From: Fibrobacter sp. UBA7003
GTDB taxonomy: Bacteria > Fibrobacterota > Fibrobacteria > Fibrobacterales > Fibrobacteraceae
DNA length: 64,000 nt
NCBI GenBank assembly: GCA_002449765.1
Contig: DJXN01000006.1
Location: 62,001-126,000, forward strand
Reading direction: 5' to 3'
Numbering within the stretch: the stretch's first letter is position 1; each line of letters begins with the position of its first letter. This document shows, piece by piece, positions 15,471 to 24,355 of the stretch. A program made the position numbers and the translations under genes. The notes below the pieces were generated by a model that saw only the letters and a program-made list of their open reading frames with translations, had not been told where the DNA came from and ran no database searches.

Positions 15471-16193
15471 ATGAAAAAAATACTGATATTACTTGTGCTG
15501 GCGCTTTCCATGGTGGGCTATGCACAGGAAGGTTCTATAAGGCCTAAGTTCCAGGCCTTCTCCGGTGCGTTGCTCAAGCTCAAGGATTCGGAGAAGGGTT
15601 TTTTGAAGTTCTCGCTGAAGGTGGATGTCGCCCCCTGGGCGTTCCAGGCCATCGGTGAGGTTCGAGCTCCCAACGGCGATCCCGAGCTTCTGCGCGAAGC
15701 CCTTTTCGAAGGCGAAGTCTATGCGGTTCTTGCCTATATTGACAATTCCCCCGTGGAAGTCAATGGCGAACAGTATAACGTGGGCCTCTTCGACATCATG
15801 CTCTACTATGATGAAGAACCGACCACGATCCGTAACCTGAAGTTCAGGCTGTTGCCTCCGGCTGATGACGATTGGTCGAAGGGAATCCTCAACGACGCTC
15901 TTGCTTCGGGCTCGCTTCTTGGCCAGATCTGGAAGGGCAAGTACGAAAGGGCTATCACGAAGGCTTCCGCCGATCCGATTGACAAGCGCAAGCTTCAGTC
16001 CATGAAGAAGAAAAAGATGGAAGCGGAGGATTCCGAAATGTCTGTTGCCGAGAAGAGGAAACAGCGCATGAAGGATATGGCTGACGACGATCAGCCGAAG
16101 AAGAAAAAGAAAAAAATGTCCAACAGGGATGAATGCGACGACCCGAACCTTTCTCCGAGAGAAAAGAAGCGTTGCCGCATGAAGAAAAAGTAA
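15471..16193 (+). CDS. Exported protein with Lys-rich tail, hypothetical
   Basis: 240 residues from the ATG at 15471 (preceded by GGAAAG); a GTG at 15441, directly after the phosphoglucomutase stop, is a less likely start. A signal peptide ends near MVGYAQ. The body is a predicted beta-rich domain (about 20-175). The last ~65 residues are very rich in Lys, Glu and Met, with short Lys runs and the cysteine pairing NRDECDDPNLSPREKKRC. Function unknown. Basic tails of this sort may bind the acidic envelope or nucleic acid. Confidence 0.65.
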   Translation: MKKILILLVLALSMVGYAQEGSIRPKFQAFSGALLKLKDSEKGFLKFSLKVDVAPWAFQAIGEVRAPNGDPELLREALFEGEVYAVLAYIDNSPVEVNGEQYNVGLFDIMLYYDEEPTTIRNLKFRLLPPADDDWSKGILNDALASGSLLGQIWKGKYERAITKASADPIDKRKLQSMKKKKMEAEDSEMSVAEKRKQRMKDMADDDQPKKKKKKMSNRDECDDPNLSPREKKRCRMKKK

Positions 16194-16235
16194 AAGTTTC
16201 ACTAAATCGAAAACCTGAATTATTCGAGGTAATCT

Positions 16236-16982
16236 ATGTCCGGTCACTCCAAATGGGCCACCACCAAACGCAAGAAAGCCAAGACTGACGTCGCTCGTGC
16301 GAAGGCTTGGAACAAGCTTATCAAGGAAATCTCCATTGCTGCTAAGCTCGGCGGCGGAAACCCTGACGCAAACCCGCGCCTGCGTGCGGCAATTCTCAAG
16401 TCCAAGAGCCAGAGCTTGCCGACCAAGAACATCGAAAGCGCCATCGCCAAGGGTACGGGTGCAAACTCCGGTACCGAAATGACGGAACCGCTCTACGAAG
16501 GACGCGGCCCGGCCGGCATTGCCATCATGGTGCAGTGCCTGACCGACAACAAGGTTCGTACGGTTGCCGAAATCCGCAACATCTTCAACAAGAACAACGG
16601 TTCCATGGGTGAATCGGGCTCCGTTTCCTGGGCCTTCACCTACAAGGGCGTGATCATTGTCGACGCAGAAAAGTATCCTGAAGACCAGGTGATGGACCTC
16701 GTGCTCGAAGCAGGTGCCGAAGACATGTCCACCGAAGACGGCGTGCATGAAATCTCCACCTCTCCGGAAGCTTTCGACGCCGTTTCCAAGGCTCTCGAAG
16801 CCGCCGGAATCGAGATGATGAGCGCTGAAATCACCTACGTCGCGAATGACCCGGTCAAGCTCGGTCACGACGATGCCGTGAAGCTCCTCAAGCTCATCGA
16901 CAAGTTCGAAGACCACGACGACGTCCAGGATGTTTACCACAACGCCGAAATCGACGAAGCCGATATGGACGCTGCTGAGTAA
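16236..16982 (+). CDS. yebC: YebC/PmpR family protein
   Basis: 248 residues with the family signature at the N-terminus (MSGHSKWATTKRKKAK, then AKAWNKLIKEI), the GGGNPDANPRLR motif and the three-domain layout of YebC proteins. The family was long described as transcriptional regulators; members have more recently been linked to relief of ribosome stalling at proline stretches. Genome position next to ruv genes is common elsewhere but not seen here. A strong terminator follows 27 bp after the stop. Confidence 0.92.
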   Translation: MSGHSKWATTKRKKAKTDVARAKAWNKLIKEISIAAKLGGGNPDANPRLRAAILKSKSQSLPTKNIESAIAKGTGANSGTEMTEPLYEGRGPAGIAIMVQCLTDNKVRTVAEIRNIFNKNNGSMGESGSVSWAFTYKGVIIVDAEKYPEDQVMDLVLEAGAEDMSTEDGVHEISTSPEAFDAVSKALEAAGIEMMSAEITYVANDPVKLGHDDAVKLLKLIDKFEDHDDVQDVYHNAEIDEADMDAAE

Positions 16983-17008
16983 GCTCTATTCGTTCCAAAA
17001 ATTGAAAA

Positions 17009-17038
17009 ACCGATTGCCTGGAGCAGTCGGTTTTTTTG
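17009..17038 (+). terminator. Rho-independent terminator after yebC
   Basis: AACCGATTGC-CTGGA-GCAGTCGGTT is a 10-bp stem with one T.G wobble, followed by a run of Ts. It separates yebC from the convergent amidase gene and, having A-rich sequence on the other side, may serve both. Confidence 0.85.
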
Positions 17039-17058
17039 TGCTTGAGGAGTGATGCGGC

Positions 17059-18303
17059 TTATCGCCCGAGAGTCTCGCGGTAGCTGTGCACTGCCGCCTT
17101 GTAGGTGCTCACGGCCTTCGCTATTCGGTCGGCGATATCTTCCTGGCCGGCCTTGCTCATCATGTAGGCCTCGTCGTCGAGGTTGCTGATGAATCCGATT
17201 TCGAATAGCACTGCGGGCATGAGCGCACCCACGAGCACCATGAACCCGGCACCTCCGACGCCTCCCGCCTGCCTGCGGATTTTTCCGCCGTCCATCGCCT
17301 TGAGCATTTCCTCGGTGAACATGTAGCTGTTCTGTTTATACTTTTCGAGACGGGCTTCCAGCTTGAACCATTCGATGGGGGAGAGTTCCTCTTTCGCGTT
17401 CTTTTCGCCGTAGAGGGTCGCCACCTTGTTTTCGCGGCGGGCTATCGCCTTGTCTTCTTCGCTTTCGGGGGCACGGAGCACGTACACATGGTAACCCCTG
17501 ATTTGCTTCTTGCGTTCGGGAGTCGCATCGACGGCGTTGCAGTGGAGGCTGATGAACAGGTCTCCATCCCACTGGTTCGCGAGGTTGGCGCGCTGCCCGA
17601 GTTCGATAAACACGTCCTTGTCGCGGGTCATTTTTATGTTGAACCCTTCTTTCGCGAGCGCCTTTTTCAGGAGCTTGCCGATGGCGAGAACGAGGTCCTT
17701 CTCCTGCGAATTCTTGCCGAGAGCGCCAGAATCCTTGCCGCCGTGGCCGGGGTCAATTACGATGGTCTTGACTTCTCGGGTGCCCGCGGTCTCGTTCTTC
17801 GGCTTGGTTGCAGAAACCGCCTTCTGGTCTGCCTTTGCGGGCGCTGCCGCGGGTTCGGCCTTCGCGGAACTTGCCGAACCGGTCGAAGAGCTCGAATCCT
17901 TTGCTGCGGCTGAACTGCTGCTGGCAGGAACTTTCTTGAAAATCTGCTTCGCGTCCTCTTCTGCAATCCACAGGTGCCCGTCTTCGAGGACGGGGCTTGC
18001 GGATAAATCGATGGTTCCGCCGTTCACCGAAGCGAAGGGAATGCCGACTGCAAACTTGGCTGTGTCTTCCTCGGTGACGAGGATGAACGATTTCTGGATG
18101 GGGAACCAGTGGAAAGAGGCGCCGTTCTGTTTGGCGAAAGCTTCAGCATCGACGGCACTGACGTCGGCGAAGGACATTGCCCAGCCGATTATCAGCAACA
18201 GGGCGAAAACTAGCGGTGTGCCTTTGCGGCGCGGTCCATTTCCAGCTTCGCTTCGCGGTTGATTATATCCTGTCGCTTGTCGCGTTGATCCTTGCCTCTG
18301 CAT
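17059..18303 (-). CDS. N-acetylmuramoyl-L-alanine amidase (Amidase_3)
   Basis: 414 residues as drawn. A basic N-terminus leads to a signal or anchor helix (TPLVFALLLIIGWAMSFA, about 29-46), then a copper-amine-oxidase-like/AMIN-type region, a Ser/Ala/Pro/Lys linker (about 130-180) and a zinc amidase domain: His in VIDPGHGGKDSG, Glu in NSQEKDLVL and His in FISLHCNAVD, followed by the C-terminal catalytic VLFEIGFISN. It cleaves the amide between muramic acid and the stem peptide in cell separation. The only ATG that keeps the signal helix lies 94 bp inside smpB; a non-ATG start nearer the smpB stop is possible. Confidence 0.85.
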   Translation of the reverse strand: MQRQGSTRQATGYNQPRSEAGNGPRRKGTPLVFALLLIIGWAMSFADVSAVDAEAFAKQNGASFHWFPIQKSFILVTEEDTAKFAVGIPFASVNGGTIDLSASPVLEDGHLWIAEEDAKQIFKKVPASSSSAAAKDSSSSTGSASSAKAEPAAAPAKADQKAVSATKPKNETAGTREVKTIVIDPGHGGKDSGALGKNSQEKDLVLAIGKLLKKALAKEGFNIKMTRDKDVFIELGQRANLANQWDGDLFISLHCNAVDATPERKKQIRGYHVYVLRAPESEEDKAIARRENKVATLYGEKNAKEELSPIEWFKLEARLEKYKQNSYMFTEEMLKAMDGGKIRRQAGGVGGAGFMVLVGALMPAVLFEIGFISNLDDEAYMMSKAGQEDIADRIAKAVSTYKAAVHSYRETLGR

Positions 18304-18683
18304 ATTCCAATTTCGAGTTTTGCCCGTCGGTTCTTAAAGTATAGTTTCAGCGGGACGATGGTGCAACCCTTAAGTTCCTTCGCCTTGCGCATTTTCTGGA
18401 TTTCGTGCGCGTGGGCGAGGAGCTTGCGCTTGCGGGCGGGGAAGTGGTTGAACCTGTTCGCGAAAAGGTATTCGTCGATGCGGGCGCCAATGAGCCAGAG
18501 TTCGTCTTTCTTGTCGTCGACGTCGACCCAGGCTTCACCGATGGTGCACTTGCCGTCGCGGATGGACTTGACCTCGGAGCCGATGAGCATGATGCCCACC
18601 TCGAACGTCTCGTCGACGAAATAGAGGTGGCTTGCCTTGCGGTTCATGATGACCGGCGTGCTCTGTTGCTCCTTCTTTGCCAT
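18210..18683 (-). CDS. smpB: SsrA-binding protein SmpB
   Basis: 157 residues, full length. It has the OB-fold signature NRKASHLYFVDETFEVGIML, GSEVKSIRDGKCTIGEAWV, and the basic tail (KRQDIINREAKLEMDRAAKAHR) that enters the mRNA channel. SmpB brings tmRNA to stalled ribosomes. It follows obg by 3 bp and overlaps the start of the amidase, so the three are probably one transcript. Confidence 0.95.
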   Translation of the reverse strand: MAKKEQQSTPVIMNRKASHLYFVDETFEVGIMLIGSEVKSIRDGKCTIGEAWVDVDDKKDELWLIGARIDEYLFANRFNHFPARKRKLLAHAHEIQKMRKAKELKGCTIVPLKLYFKNRRAKLEIGICRGKDQRDKRQDIINREAKLEMDRAAKAHR

Positions 18684-18686
18684 GCG

Positions 18687-19739
18687 CTAAGCCTTCTTGC
18701 CCCAGCCGCTCTTCTTGCCGCTGGCCTTGCTGCTTTCGAGGGCCTTCGATTCCCAGCCGACCTTCTTCTTCTGTACGTGCGGGATGGCCTCGTCGAGAGC
18801 CTGTACGAGTTCCTTGCAGCCGTCGCCCGTCATGGCGGACGTCACGATGACCTTCTGGCGGTGTTTCTTGAATTCCTTGATGGCGTTCTCGATTCCGAGA
18901 TCGTCCTTGTTGAGTGCAATCACGAAGGGCTTTTCGGCGAGCTTCGGGTGGAATGCCTTGAGTTCGCTCTTGAGCACGGTAAACTGCTCGTAGGCGTTCT
19001 CGGCAAAACCGTCGATGACGAACAGGAGCGTGTGCGTGCGTTCGATGTGCTTGAGGAACTGGTGCCCGAGGCCCTTGCCCTCGCTGGCGCCTTCCAGCAG
19101 GCCGGGAATGTCGGCGACCACGAAACTGTGGCCGTTCGTCTGCACGATGCCGAGCACCGGTTCGAGGGTGGTAAACGGATAGTCGCCGACTTTCGGGCGT
19201 CCGCTCGAAATCTTGTTCACGAGGCTCGACTTGCCCGCGTTCGGGAACCCGACCAGGCCCACGTCGGCCATGAGCTTGAGTTCCAGGAAAAGTTCGCGCT
19301 TTTCGCCCTTTTCGCCGGGTGTGCACTTGCGGGGTGCCTGCACCTTCGGGGTCGCGAAATGCTGGTTGCCCATCCCGCCCTTGCCGCCGCGCGCCGCAAT
19401 CCATTTCTGGCCCGGCTGCGTGAGGTCTGCGAGGATGCGACCTTCGGAATCCTTCACGATGGTACCACGCGGGACATCGACGATGAGGTCTTCGGCGCTA
19501 CGCCCGGTGCAGCGCTTCGCTCCACCCGGCTGGCCGCCCAGCGCCTTGTACACGCGTGCGTTGCCCATGTCGAGGAGCGTGGAATACTGCTCGTTCACCT
19601 GCAGAATCACGTGACCGCCGCGACCGCCGTCGCCGCCGTCAGGGCCTCCGAGGGGAACAAACTTTTCGCGGTGGAAGCTCACGATGCCGTCACCGCCCTT
19701 GCCGGAGCGCACTTCAATGGTTTTTTCGTCTAGGAACAT
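18687..19739 (-). CDS. obg: Obg-family GTPase
   Basis: 350 residues. The N-terminal glycine-rich Obg fold (FLDEKTIEVRSGKGGDGIVS ... GGPDGGDGGRGGHV) is followed by a G domain with G1 GFPNAGKSS, G3 DIPGLLEGA, G4 NKDD and G5 TSAM. It ends in a short basic tail (KKSGWGKKA) without the C-terminal OCT domain of some relatives. Obg proteins act in 50S ribosome assembly and stress control. First gene of the obg-smpB-amidase set. Confidence 0.95.
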   Translation of the reverse strand: MFLDEKTIEVRSGKGGDGIVSFHREKFVPLGGPDGGDGGRGGHVILQVNEQYSTLLDMGNARVYKALGGQPGGAKRCTGRSAEDLIVDVPRGTIVKDSEGRILADLTQPGQKWIAARGGKGGMGNQHFATPKVQAPRKCTPGEKGEKRELFLELKLMADVGLVGFPNAGKSSLVNKISSGRPKVGDYPFTTLEPVLGIVQTNGHSFVVADIPGLLEGASEGKGLGHQFLKHIERTHTLLFVIDGFAENAYEQFTVLKSELKAFHPKLAEKPFVIALNKDDLGIENAIKEFKKHRQKVIVTSAMTGDGCKELVQALDEAIPHVQKKKVGWESKALESSKASGKKSGWGKKA

Positions 19740-19757
19740 AGGCCAAATGTAGAAATT

Positions 19758-20780
19758 TTAGAGGCTTTCGTGCTTGCTCATGCAGTGCAGGCTTCCACCT
19801 TCCTCGATGACGGTGCGGCAGTCGAGTCCGATGACGAACCGGTCAGGATAAACGCTCTCGAAATATTTCTGGGCGACGGAATCGTTCTTGCATTTGTATT
19901 TGGGGTAAATTAGTCCGCCGTTCACAAAAATAAAGTTCATGTAGCTTGCCGGGAGAATCTGTCCGTCGCTTAGCTTTCGCTGCGGCGGGAGCGCAAGCGT
20001 GTCCACCTTCGATTTTTTTCCGTAATAGGCGCCGAGCCAGGTTTCTAGGAGGTATTTAGCCTCAGCAAGGATGGGGGCGTTCGGTCCCTTGCGGCTTGTA
20101 TCCCATGACATGACGATGCGGTCCTTGGCGACGAATCTGGCTACGTTGTCGATATGTCCGTCCGTGTGGTCGCCGTTGAGACCGCGGGGAAGGATGAGCA
20201 GACTCTTGAGGCCGAGCATCTGGCATATCGCCTTGATGATCTTTGTCAGGTCTTCCGGCTTGTTGCGGTTCTTGCCTACAAGGCAGTCCAGTGTCGTGAT
20301 TCCGAGACCATCCCCGTTTACTTCAATGGCACCCCCTTCGAAAATATAGGGAATGCTTTTGCCCTTGGCATATTTGAATGCTTTTGCAATTCTGGCGGGA
20401 ATCTGGTTGTCGTTTTTCCAGGGCGGGAATTTTGCGCCCCACGCATTGAATACGGATTCAGAGACGGCTGTCTTGTTTCCCTTTTTTACGAAGAACGGAC
20501 CATAGTCACGAATCCAGATATCATCGGTCTTGAGCGGAATGAACGTGGCCGGAAAAGGACGGTCGGCTACAGCGAATTTTTCTTCGGCTGTAAGGAAATC
20601 CAGTTTCGGGAGCAGCACGTTGACAGGCTGGAACTCGCTAATGGTACGGATGAGGTCGATGTAGAACTTGCGAATCTTGATTCCGCGTTCTCCGTGCCAG
20701 TTCTGCTTGTTGTGCGGGAAGGCTAGCCATGTAGCCTTTTGGTTTTCCCATTCGGCGGGATAGCGAATTTTCGTTGTCAT
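19758..20780 (-). CDS. aguA: Agmatine deiminase
   Basis: 340 residues of the peptidyl-arginine-deiminase-like fold. Catalytic features include DDIWIRDYGPFF, FEGGAIEVNGDG, GDHTDGHIDNVARF and the C-terminal nucleophile Cys333 in GGSLHCMS. It converts agmatine to N-carbamoylputrescine and ammonia. Its ATG shares a base with the stop of aguB (TAATG), so the pair is translationally coupled and makes putrescine from agmatine. Confidence 0.93.
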   Translation of the reverse strand: MTTKIRYPAEWENQKATWLAFPHNKQNWHGERGIKIRKFYIDLIRTISEFQPVNVLLPKLDFLTAEEKFAVADRPFPATFIPLKTDDIWIRDYGPFFVKKGNKTAVSESVFNAWGAKFPPWKNDNQIPARIAKAFKYAKGKSIPYIFEGGAIEVNGDGLGITTLDCLVGKNRNKPEDLTKIIKAICQMLGLKSLLILPRGLNGDHTDGHIDNVARFVAKDRIVMSWDTSRKGPNAPILAEAKYLLETWLGAYYGKKSKVDTLALPPQRKLSDGQILPASYMNFIFVNGGLIYPKYKCKNDSVAQKYFESVYPDRFVIGLDCRTVIEEGGSLHCMSKHESL

Positions 20781-21643
20781 TATTCACCCCAGATTTTGAG
20801 GATGTCCTTGTAAAGGTCGATGCGGCGGTCGCGGAAATGCGGCCACCAGCGGCGATTCTCTTCGGTTTCGGCGAGGTCGATTTCTACGGTAGAGACACCG
20901 AGAAAATCGGGCGCGCATTTTTCCAAAATGTAGCCGTCGGGTGCGGCGGCAAAGCTCGTGCCCCAGAAGGTAAGGTGTCCTTCGGTACCGATGCGGTTAG
21001 CCGCCACCACGAACGTGCGGTTTGCGATGGCGTGCCCGCGCATGACGGTTGTCCAGCTGTCTTGCTGGCGCGGGTAGATTTCCTTGGGCTCAGAATCCAT
21101 CCAGCCAATGGCCGTGGGGTAGATGAGCACGTCTGCGCCCTTGAGACTCATGATGCGGGCGGCTTCCGGGAACCACTGGTCCCAGCAAATGAGCACGCCG
21201 AGGGTGCCTGCGGATGTCTTGATAGGCTCGAAACCCGTGTCACCCGGGATGAAGTAGTATTTTTCGTAGAAGGCGGGATCGTCGGGAATGTGGCTCTTGC
21301 GGTAGAGGCCTGCAATGCTGCCGTCGCGCTCGAACACGAAGGCGGAATTGTGGTAGATGCCGCGGGCGCGTTTCTCGAAGAAGGGGAACACCACCACGGC
21401 GTTCAGTTCTTTGGCGATGCCCTGCCACTGCGCTACCAGCGGGTGGTCCTTTTCAATCGCAAGGTCAAAGAAGTCCGCGTTTTCCTCGAAGGGGAAATAG
21501 GGCGTATGGAAAAGTTCCGGCAGAACCACCAGGTCGTAGCCCTTGCCCTTGAGGGCGCGGGCCTGTTCCACGTACCAGGCGTTGTTGCTGTCGAAATCGC
21601 CTGTCCACTTGCCTTGCAAAGTTGCGACTTTAATCTTGCTCAT
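20780..21643 (-). CDS. aguB: N-carbamoylputrescine amidase
   Basis: 287 residues of the nitrilase superfamily with the Glu-Lys-Cys triad: Glu43 in VLPELFHTPYF, Lys116 in LYRKSHIPD and Cys153 in LICWDQWFPEAAR. The strong match around CWDQWFPE and the coupling to agmatine deiminase identify it as the second enzyme of the agmatine-to-putrescine route, releasing CO2 and ammonia. Confidence 0.93.
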   Translation of the reverse strand: MSKIKVATLQGKWTGDFDSNNAWYVEQARALKGKGYDLVVLPELFHTPYFPFEENADFFDLAIEKDHPLVAQWQGIAKELNAVVVFPFFEKRARGIYHNSAFVFERDGSIAGLYRKSHIPDDPAFYEKYYFIPGDTGFEPIKTSAGTLGVLICWDQWFPEAARIMSLKGADVLIYPTAIGWMDSEPKEIYPRQQDSWTTVMRGHAIANRTFVVAANRIGTEGHLTFWGTSFAAAPDGYILEKCAPDFLGVSTVEIDLAETEENRRWWPHFRDRRIDLYKDILKIWGE

Positions 21644-21685
21644 AAGTCATCCCCGCGATTCTTGTTGTCATTCCGCGTTTTTGTC

Positions 21686-21705
21686 ATCCTCGCGCAGGCG
21701 AGGAT
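21686..21705. repeat. Short palindromic intergenic repeat
   Basis: ATCCTCGC-GCAG-GCGAGGAT, a perfect 8-bp inverted repeat preceded by TTGTC, in the 66 bp between aguB and proS. It has the form of dispersed intergenic palindromes common in bacteria. With only one copy in this window, dispersal is not shown here. It could also act as a transcript end for proS. Confidence 0.6.
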
Positions 21706-21709
21706 CTAA

Positions 21710-23404
21710 TTACTTTTCGAAATATTCCTTCGCCTTCTTCACGACGTCTTCGACCTTGACCATGGAGAATTCCTTCTCGTTGCGGAACTTCCATTCGACT
21801 TCACCGTTGGCAAGTCCCTTCTTGCCGATGGCGATGCGCACCGGAGAGCCCCACAGGTCGGCGTCCTTGAATTTGACGCCCGGACGTTCGTCGCGGTCGT
21901 CCACGAGCACGTCGATGCCGGCGGCTTCGAGTTCCTTTTCGAACTTTTCGGCGAGTTCCACGAGTTCGGCTTCCTTGCCGATGGGGACGATTTCCACCTG
22001 GAACGGAGCGATGGACTTGGGCCAAATCGGTCCGAAGTCATCGTGGCTGTTTTCCACGACGGATGCCATCAGGCGGCCCACGCCAATGCCGTAGCAGCCC
22101 ATGATGGCCGGAGCGGTCGTCTTTTCGGCCGTGAGGAACTTCGCACCCATGGATTCGGAGAACTTGGTGCCGAGCTTGAAGATGTTGCCCATTTCGATAC
22201 CGCGAGTTTCGGTGAGGAGTTCGCCGCAGCAGGGGCACTTGCAGACTTCGCTCGCTTCGGCAATGTCCGCCACTTCGAACTTCGGGAAGTCGCGCTTCGG
22301 GTTGCAATGCTTGAAGTGGAAGCCTTCTTCGTTGGCGCCGGTCACGAGGTCGAAGGAATCTGCAATCGCTTCGTCCACGATGATGCGGGTGTCGTGAGAA
22401 TTGATCGGGGAAGCAAAGCCCGGAACCATGCCGCAGGCCTTGATGAGGCTGTCTTCGGCAGGGTAAAGTTCCTTCGCCTTCAGTAGGTTGTGGAGCTTGA
22501 TTTCGGAAACGTCGAGGTTGCCCGGGACAACGACCGTGATGAGCTTGCCTTCGAAGTCGAAGAACACGCACTTGGCAGTTGATTCGGCAGGCACGTTCAG
22601 GAACTTGGTGAGATCTTCGATGCTTGCGCAGTGCGGAGTTTCGACCTTTTCGAGAGCTGCATTTTCGTCGCCCTTGAACGGCACACGCTGGAACTTGGCG
22701 ATTTCGCGGTTGGCCTGGTAGCCGCACTTCTTACAAAGAATCAAGTAATCTTCGCCGTTCGGAGTATCCAGCATGAATTCGTGAGCGACCTTACCGCCCA
22801 TGATGCCGGTATCGCTCTGCACCACCACCGGTTCAATGCCCACGCGACGGTAGATGCGCAGGTAGGCGTCGTATTCTTCCTGGTAGTGACGGTCCAGGTC
22901 TTCCTGACTGGTGTGGAAGCTGTATGCATCCTTCATCAGGAATTCGCGGACGCGGATAAGGCCGCCGCGGGCGCGGGCTTCGTCGCGGTACTTGGTCTTG
23001 AACTGGTAGAGCATCACCGGCAGCTGCTTGTAGCTGTTGAGCACGTAGCGTACGAGGTCGGTCATGGCCTCTTCGTGAGTCATGGCAAGCACCATGTTGT
23101 GGTTGTTGCGATCCTTGAAGCGCAGCAGTTCTTCGCCGATGGCCTGGTAACGGCCAGATTCGCTCCAGAGTTCAGCGGTCTGCACCACCGGCAGGTCCAC
23201 TTCGATACCGCCAATCTTGTTCATTTCTTCGCGGATGATGTTCACGATCTTCTGGATTACGCGGAAACCCATCGGCATCATGGAGTAGATACCGGTAGAG
23301 ACGGGCTTGATGTAACCGCCGCGCATGAGGAAGATGTGGGAGGGCATGGTGGCATCGCTGGGCGTTTCGCGGAGCGTCACATAGAAGTACTTCGAGAGTT
23401 TCAT
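21710..23404 (-). CDS. proS: Prolyl-tRNA synthetase (bacterial type, with editing domain)
   Basis: 564 residues from the ATG at 23404 (MKLSKYFYVTLRETP), which has AAGGAC upstream; an in-frame ORF reaches further but its N-terminus is not proS-like. Class II motifs include FRVIQKIVNIIREEMNKIGG (motif 1 region) and KTKYRDEARARGGLIRVREFLMKDAY (motif 2). The inserted YbaK-type editing domain (about 225-400) and a C-terminal anticodon-binding domain are present. CKKCGY ... CKCPCCGE cysteines flank the insert and suggest a zinc-binding ribbon. Confidence 0.93.
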   Translation of the reverse strand: MKLSKYFYVTLRETPSDATMPSHIFLMRGGYIKPVSTGIYSMMPMGFRVIQKIVNIIREEMNKIGGIEVDLPVVQTAELWSESGRYQAIGEELLRFKDRNNHNMVLAMTHEEAMTDLVRYVLNSYKQLPVMLYQFKTKYRDEARARGGLIRVREFLMKDAYSFHTSQEDLDRHYQEEYDAYLRIYRRVGIEPVVVQSDTGIMGGKVAHEFMLDTPNGEDYLILCKKCGYQANREIAKFQRVPFKGDENAALEKVETPHCASIEDLTKFLNVPAESTAKCVFFDFEGKLITVVVPGNLDVSEIKLHNLLKAKELYPAEDSLIKACGMVPGFASPINSHDTRIIVDEAIADSFDLVTGANEEGFHFKHCNPKRDFPKFEVADIAEASEVCKCPCCGELLTETRGIEMGNIFKLGTKFSESMGAKFLTAEKTTAPAIMGCYGIGVGRLMASVVENSHDDFGPIWPKSIAPFQVEIVPIGKEAELVELAEKFEKELEAAGIDVLVDDRDERPGVKFKDADLWGSPVRIAIGKKGLANGEVEWKFRNEKEFSMVKVEDVVKKAKEYFEK

Positions 23405-23740
23405 TTTTTGTCCTTTTTGGCGGGCCTGCCGCCGTATAATTTCGGAGGGGAAAGATAGAAAAATGAAACGTGGTCGTCCGATTTCTTCCAATGTCAAGAA
23501 AAGATGATTGAAAAGGAGGGCGGAATGGGTGCAAGAATGTTTGTAAACTGAATTTTACATCAAAAAGCGCTTTTTATCGCCAAAAAGCACCATTTCGTCT
23601 TTTTTTTCAAAAAATTTGCAGAATTTGGTATTTTTTTGCGAAAATAGCATATATATTACTATCGAAATTTTCTGGATTAGGGCTAGCAGGGCCGTTTTTT
23701 GTCGTGTAATCCCAATCCGGAGCGTAATTTGGAGATATAT
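23405..23740. other. Divergent intergenic region between proS and the V-ATPase operon
   Basis: 336 bp without a convincing gene. The part from about 23,550 to 23,670 is rich in T and A runs with several TATATT-like boxes, and presumably holds the promoters, but I could not place a -35/-10 pair with confidence. A GGAG run at 23731 is the ribosome site of the first ATPase gene. Confidence 0.6.
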
Positions 23741-24343
23741 ATGGCAGAAGACTTGCAATACCTTATGGAACGCATCCAGAAAGATGCTGTCGATAAAGCA
23801 GAAAACGAGGCGGCGGCTATCATTGCCAAGGCCAAGGAAAAGGCGGCCGATATCGTGAAGGCTGCCGAGGCCGAAGCGTCCGCCCGTCTGGAAAAGGCCG
23901 ACAAGGACGCCGAAGCGTTCACGGAACGTAGCGAACGCACCCTTGAACAGTCCGCCCGCGACCTCCTGCTTTCGGTAGGCAAGAACCTTGAAAAGATGAT
24001 TATGGACCTGTTGAACCTCGAGGTGGAGAAGTCCCTGGACGAATCCACCGTCAAGAGCATGCTCCTCACGGTAGCCAAGTCCTATACCTCCGACATCGAG
24101 GTGGATTTCTCCGACGCCGATGCCCGCAAGCTCAGCTCCTTTGTGATGGGCGAGTTCAAGAAGCAGCTTTCCGCCGGCGTGAAGGTCGAAAGCGACAAGG
24201 GCGTCAAGTTCGGCTTCCGCATCAAGCTCGATGGCGGCAAGGTCACCCACGAATTTACAGAAGCTGCAATGGCCGACGCTCTTTCGGCCCTGCTCCGTCC
24301 GCAACTTGCCAGAGTGGTAAACGCTGCCGCACAGGCGAAGTAA
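23741..24343 (+). CDS. atpE: V-type ATPase subunit E
   Basis: 200 residues from the ATG at 23741 behind GGAG; an in-frame extension upstream is not E-like. The N-terminal ~85 residues are an Ala/Glu/Lys-rich helix (KAENEAAAIIAKAKEKAADI) that would form the peripheral stalk coiled coil; the C-terminal half is a mixed domain that caps the catalytic head. No separate subunit G/H gene is visible, so E's stalk partner is not identified in this operon. Confidence 0.85.
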   Translation: MAEDLQYLMERIQKDAVDKAENEAAAIIAKAKEKAADIVKAAEAEASARLEKADKDAEAFTERSERTLEQSARDLLLSVGKNLEKMIMDLLNLEVEKSLDESTVKSMLLTVAKSYTSDIEVDFSDADARKLSSFVMGEFKKQLSAGVKVESDKGVKFGFRIKLDGGKVTHEFTEAAMADALSALLRPQLARVVNAAAQAK

Positions 24344-24355
24344 CGCGGGTACTTG

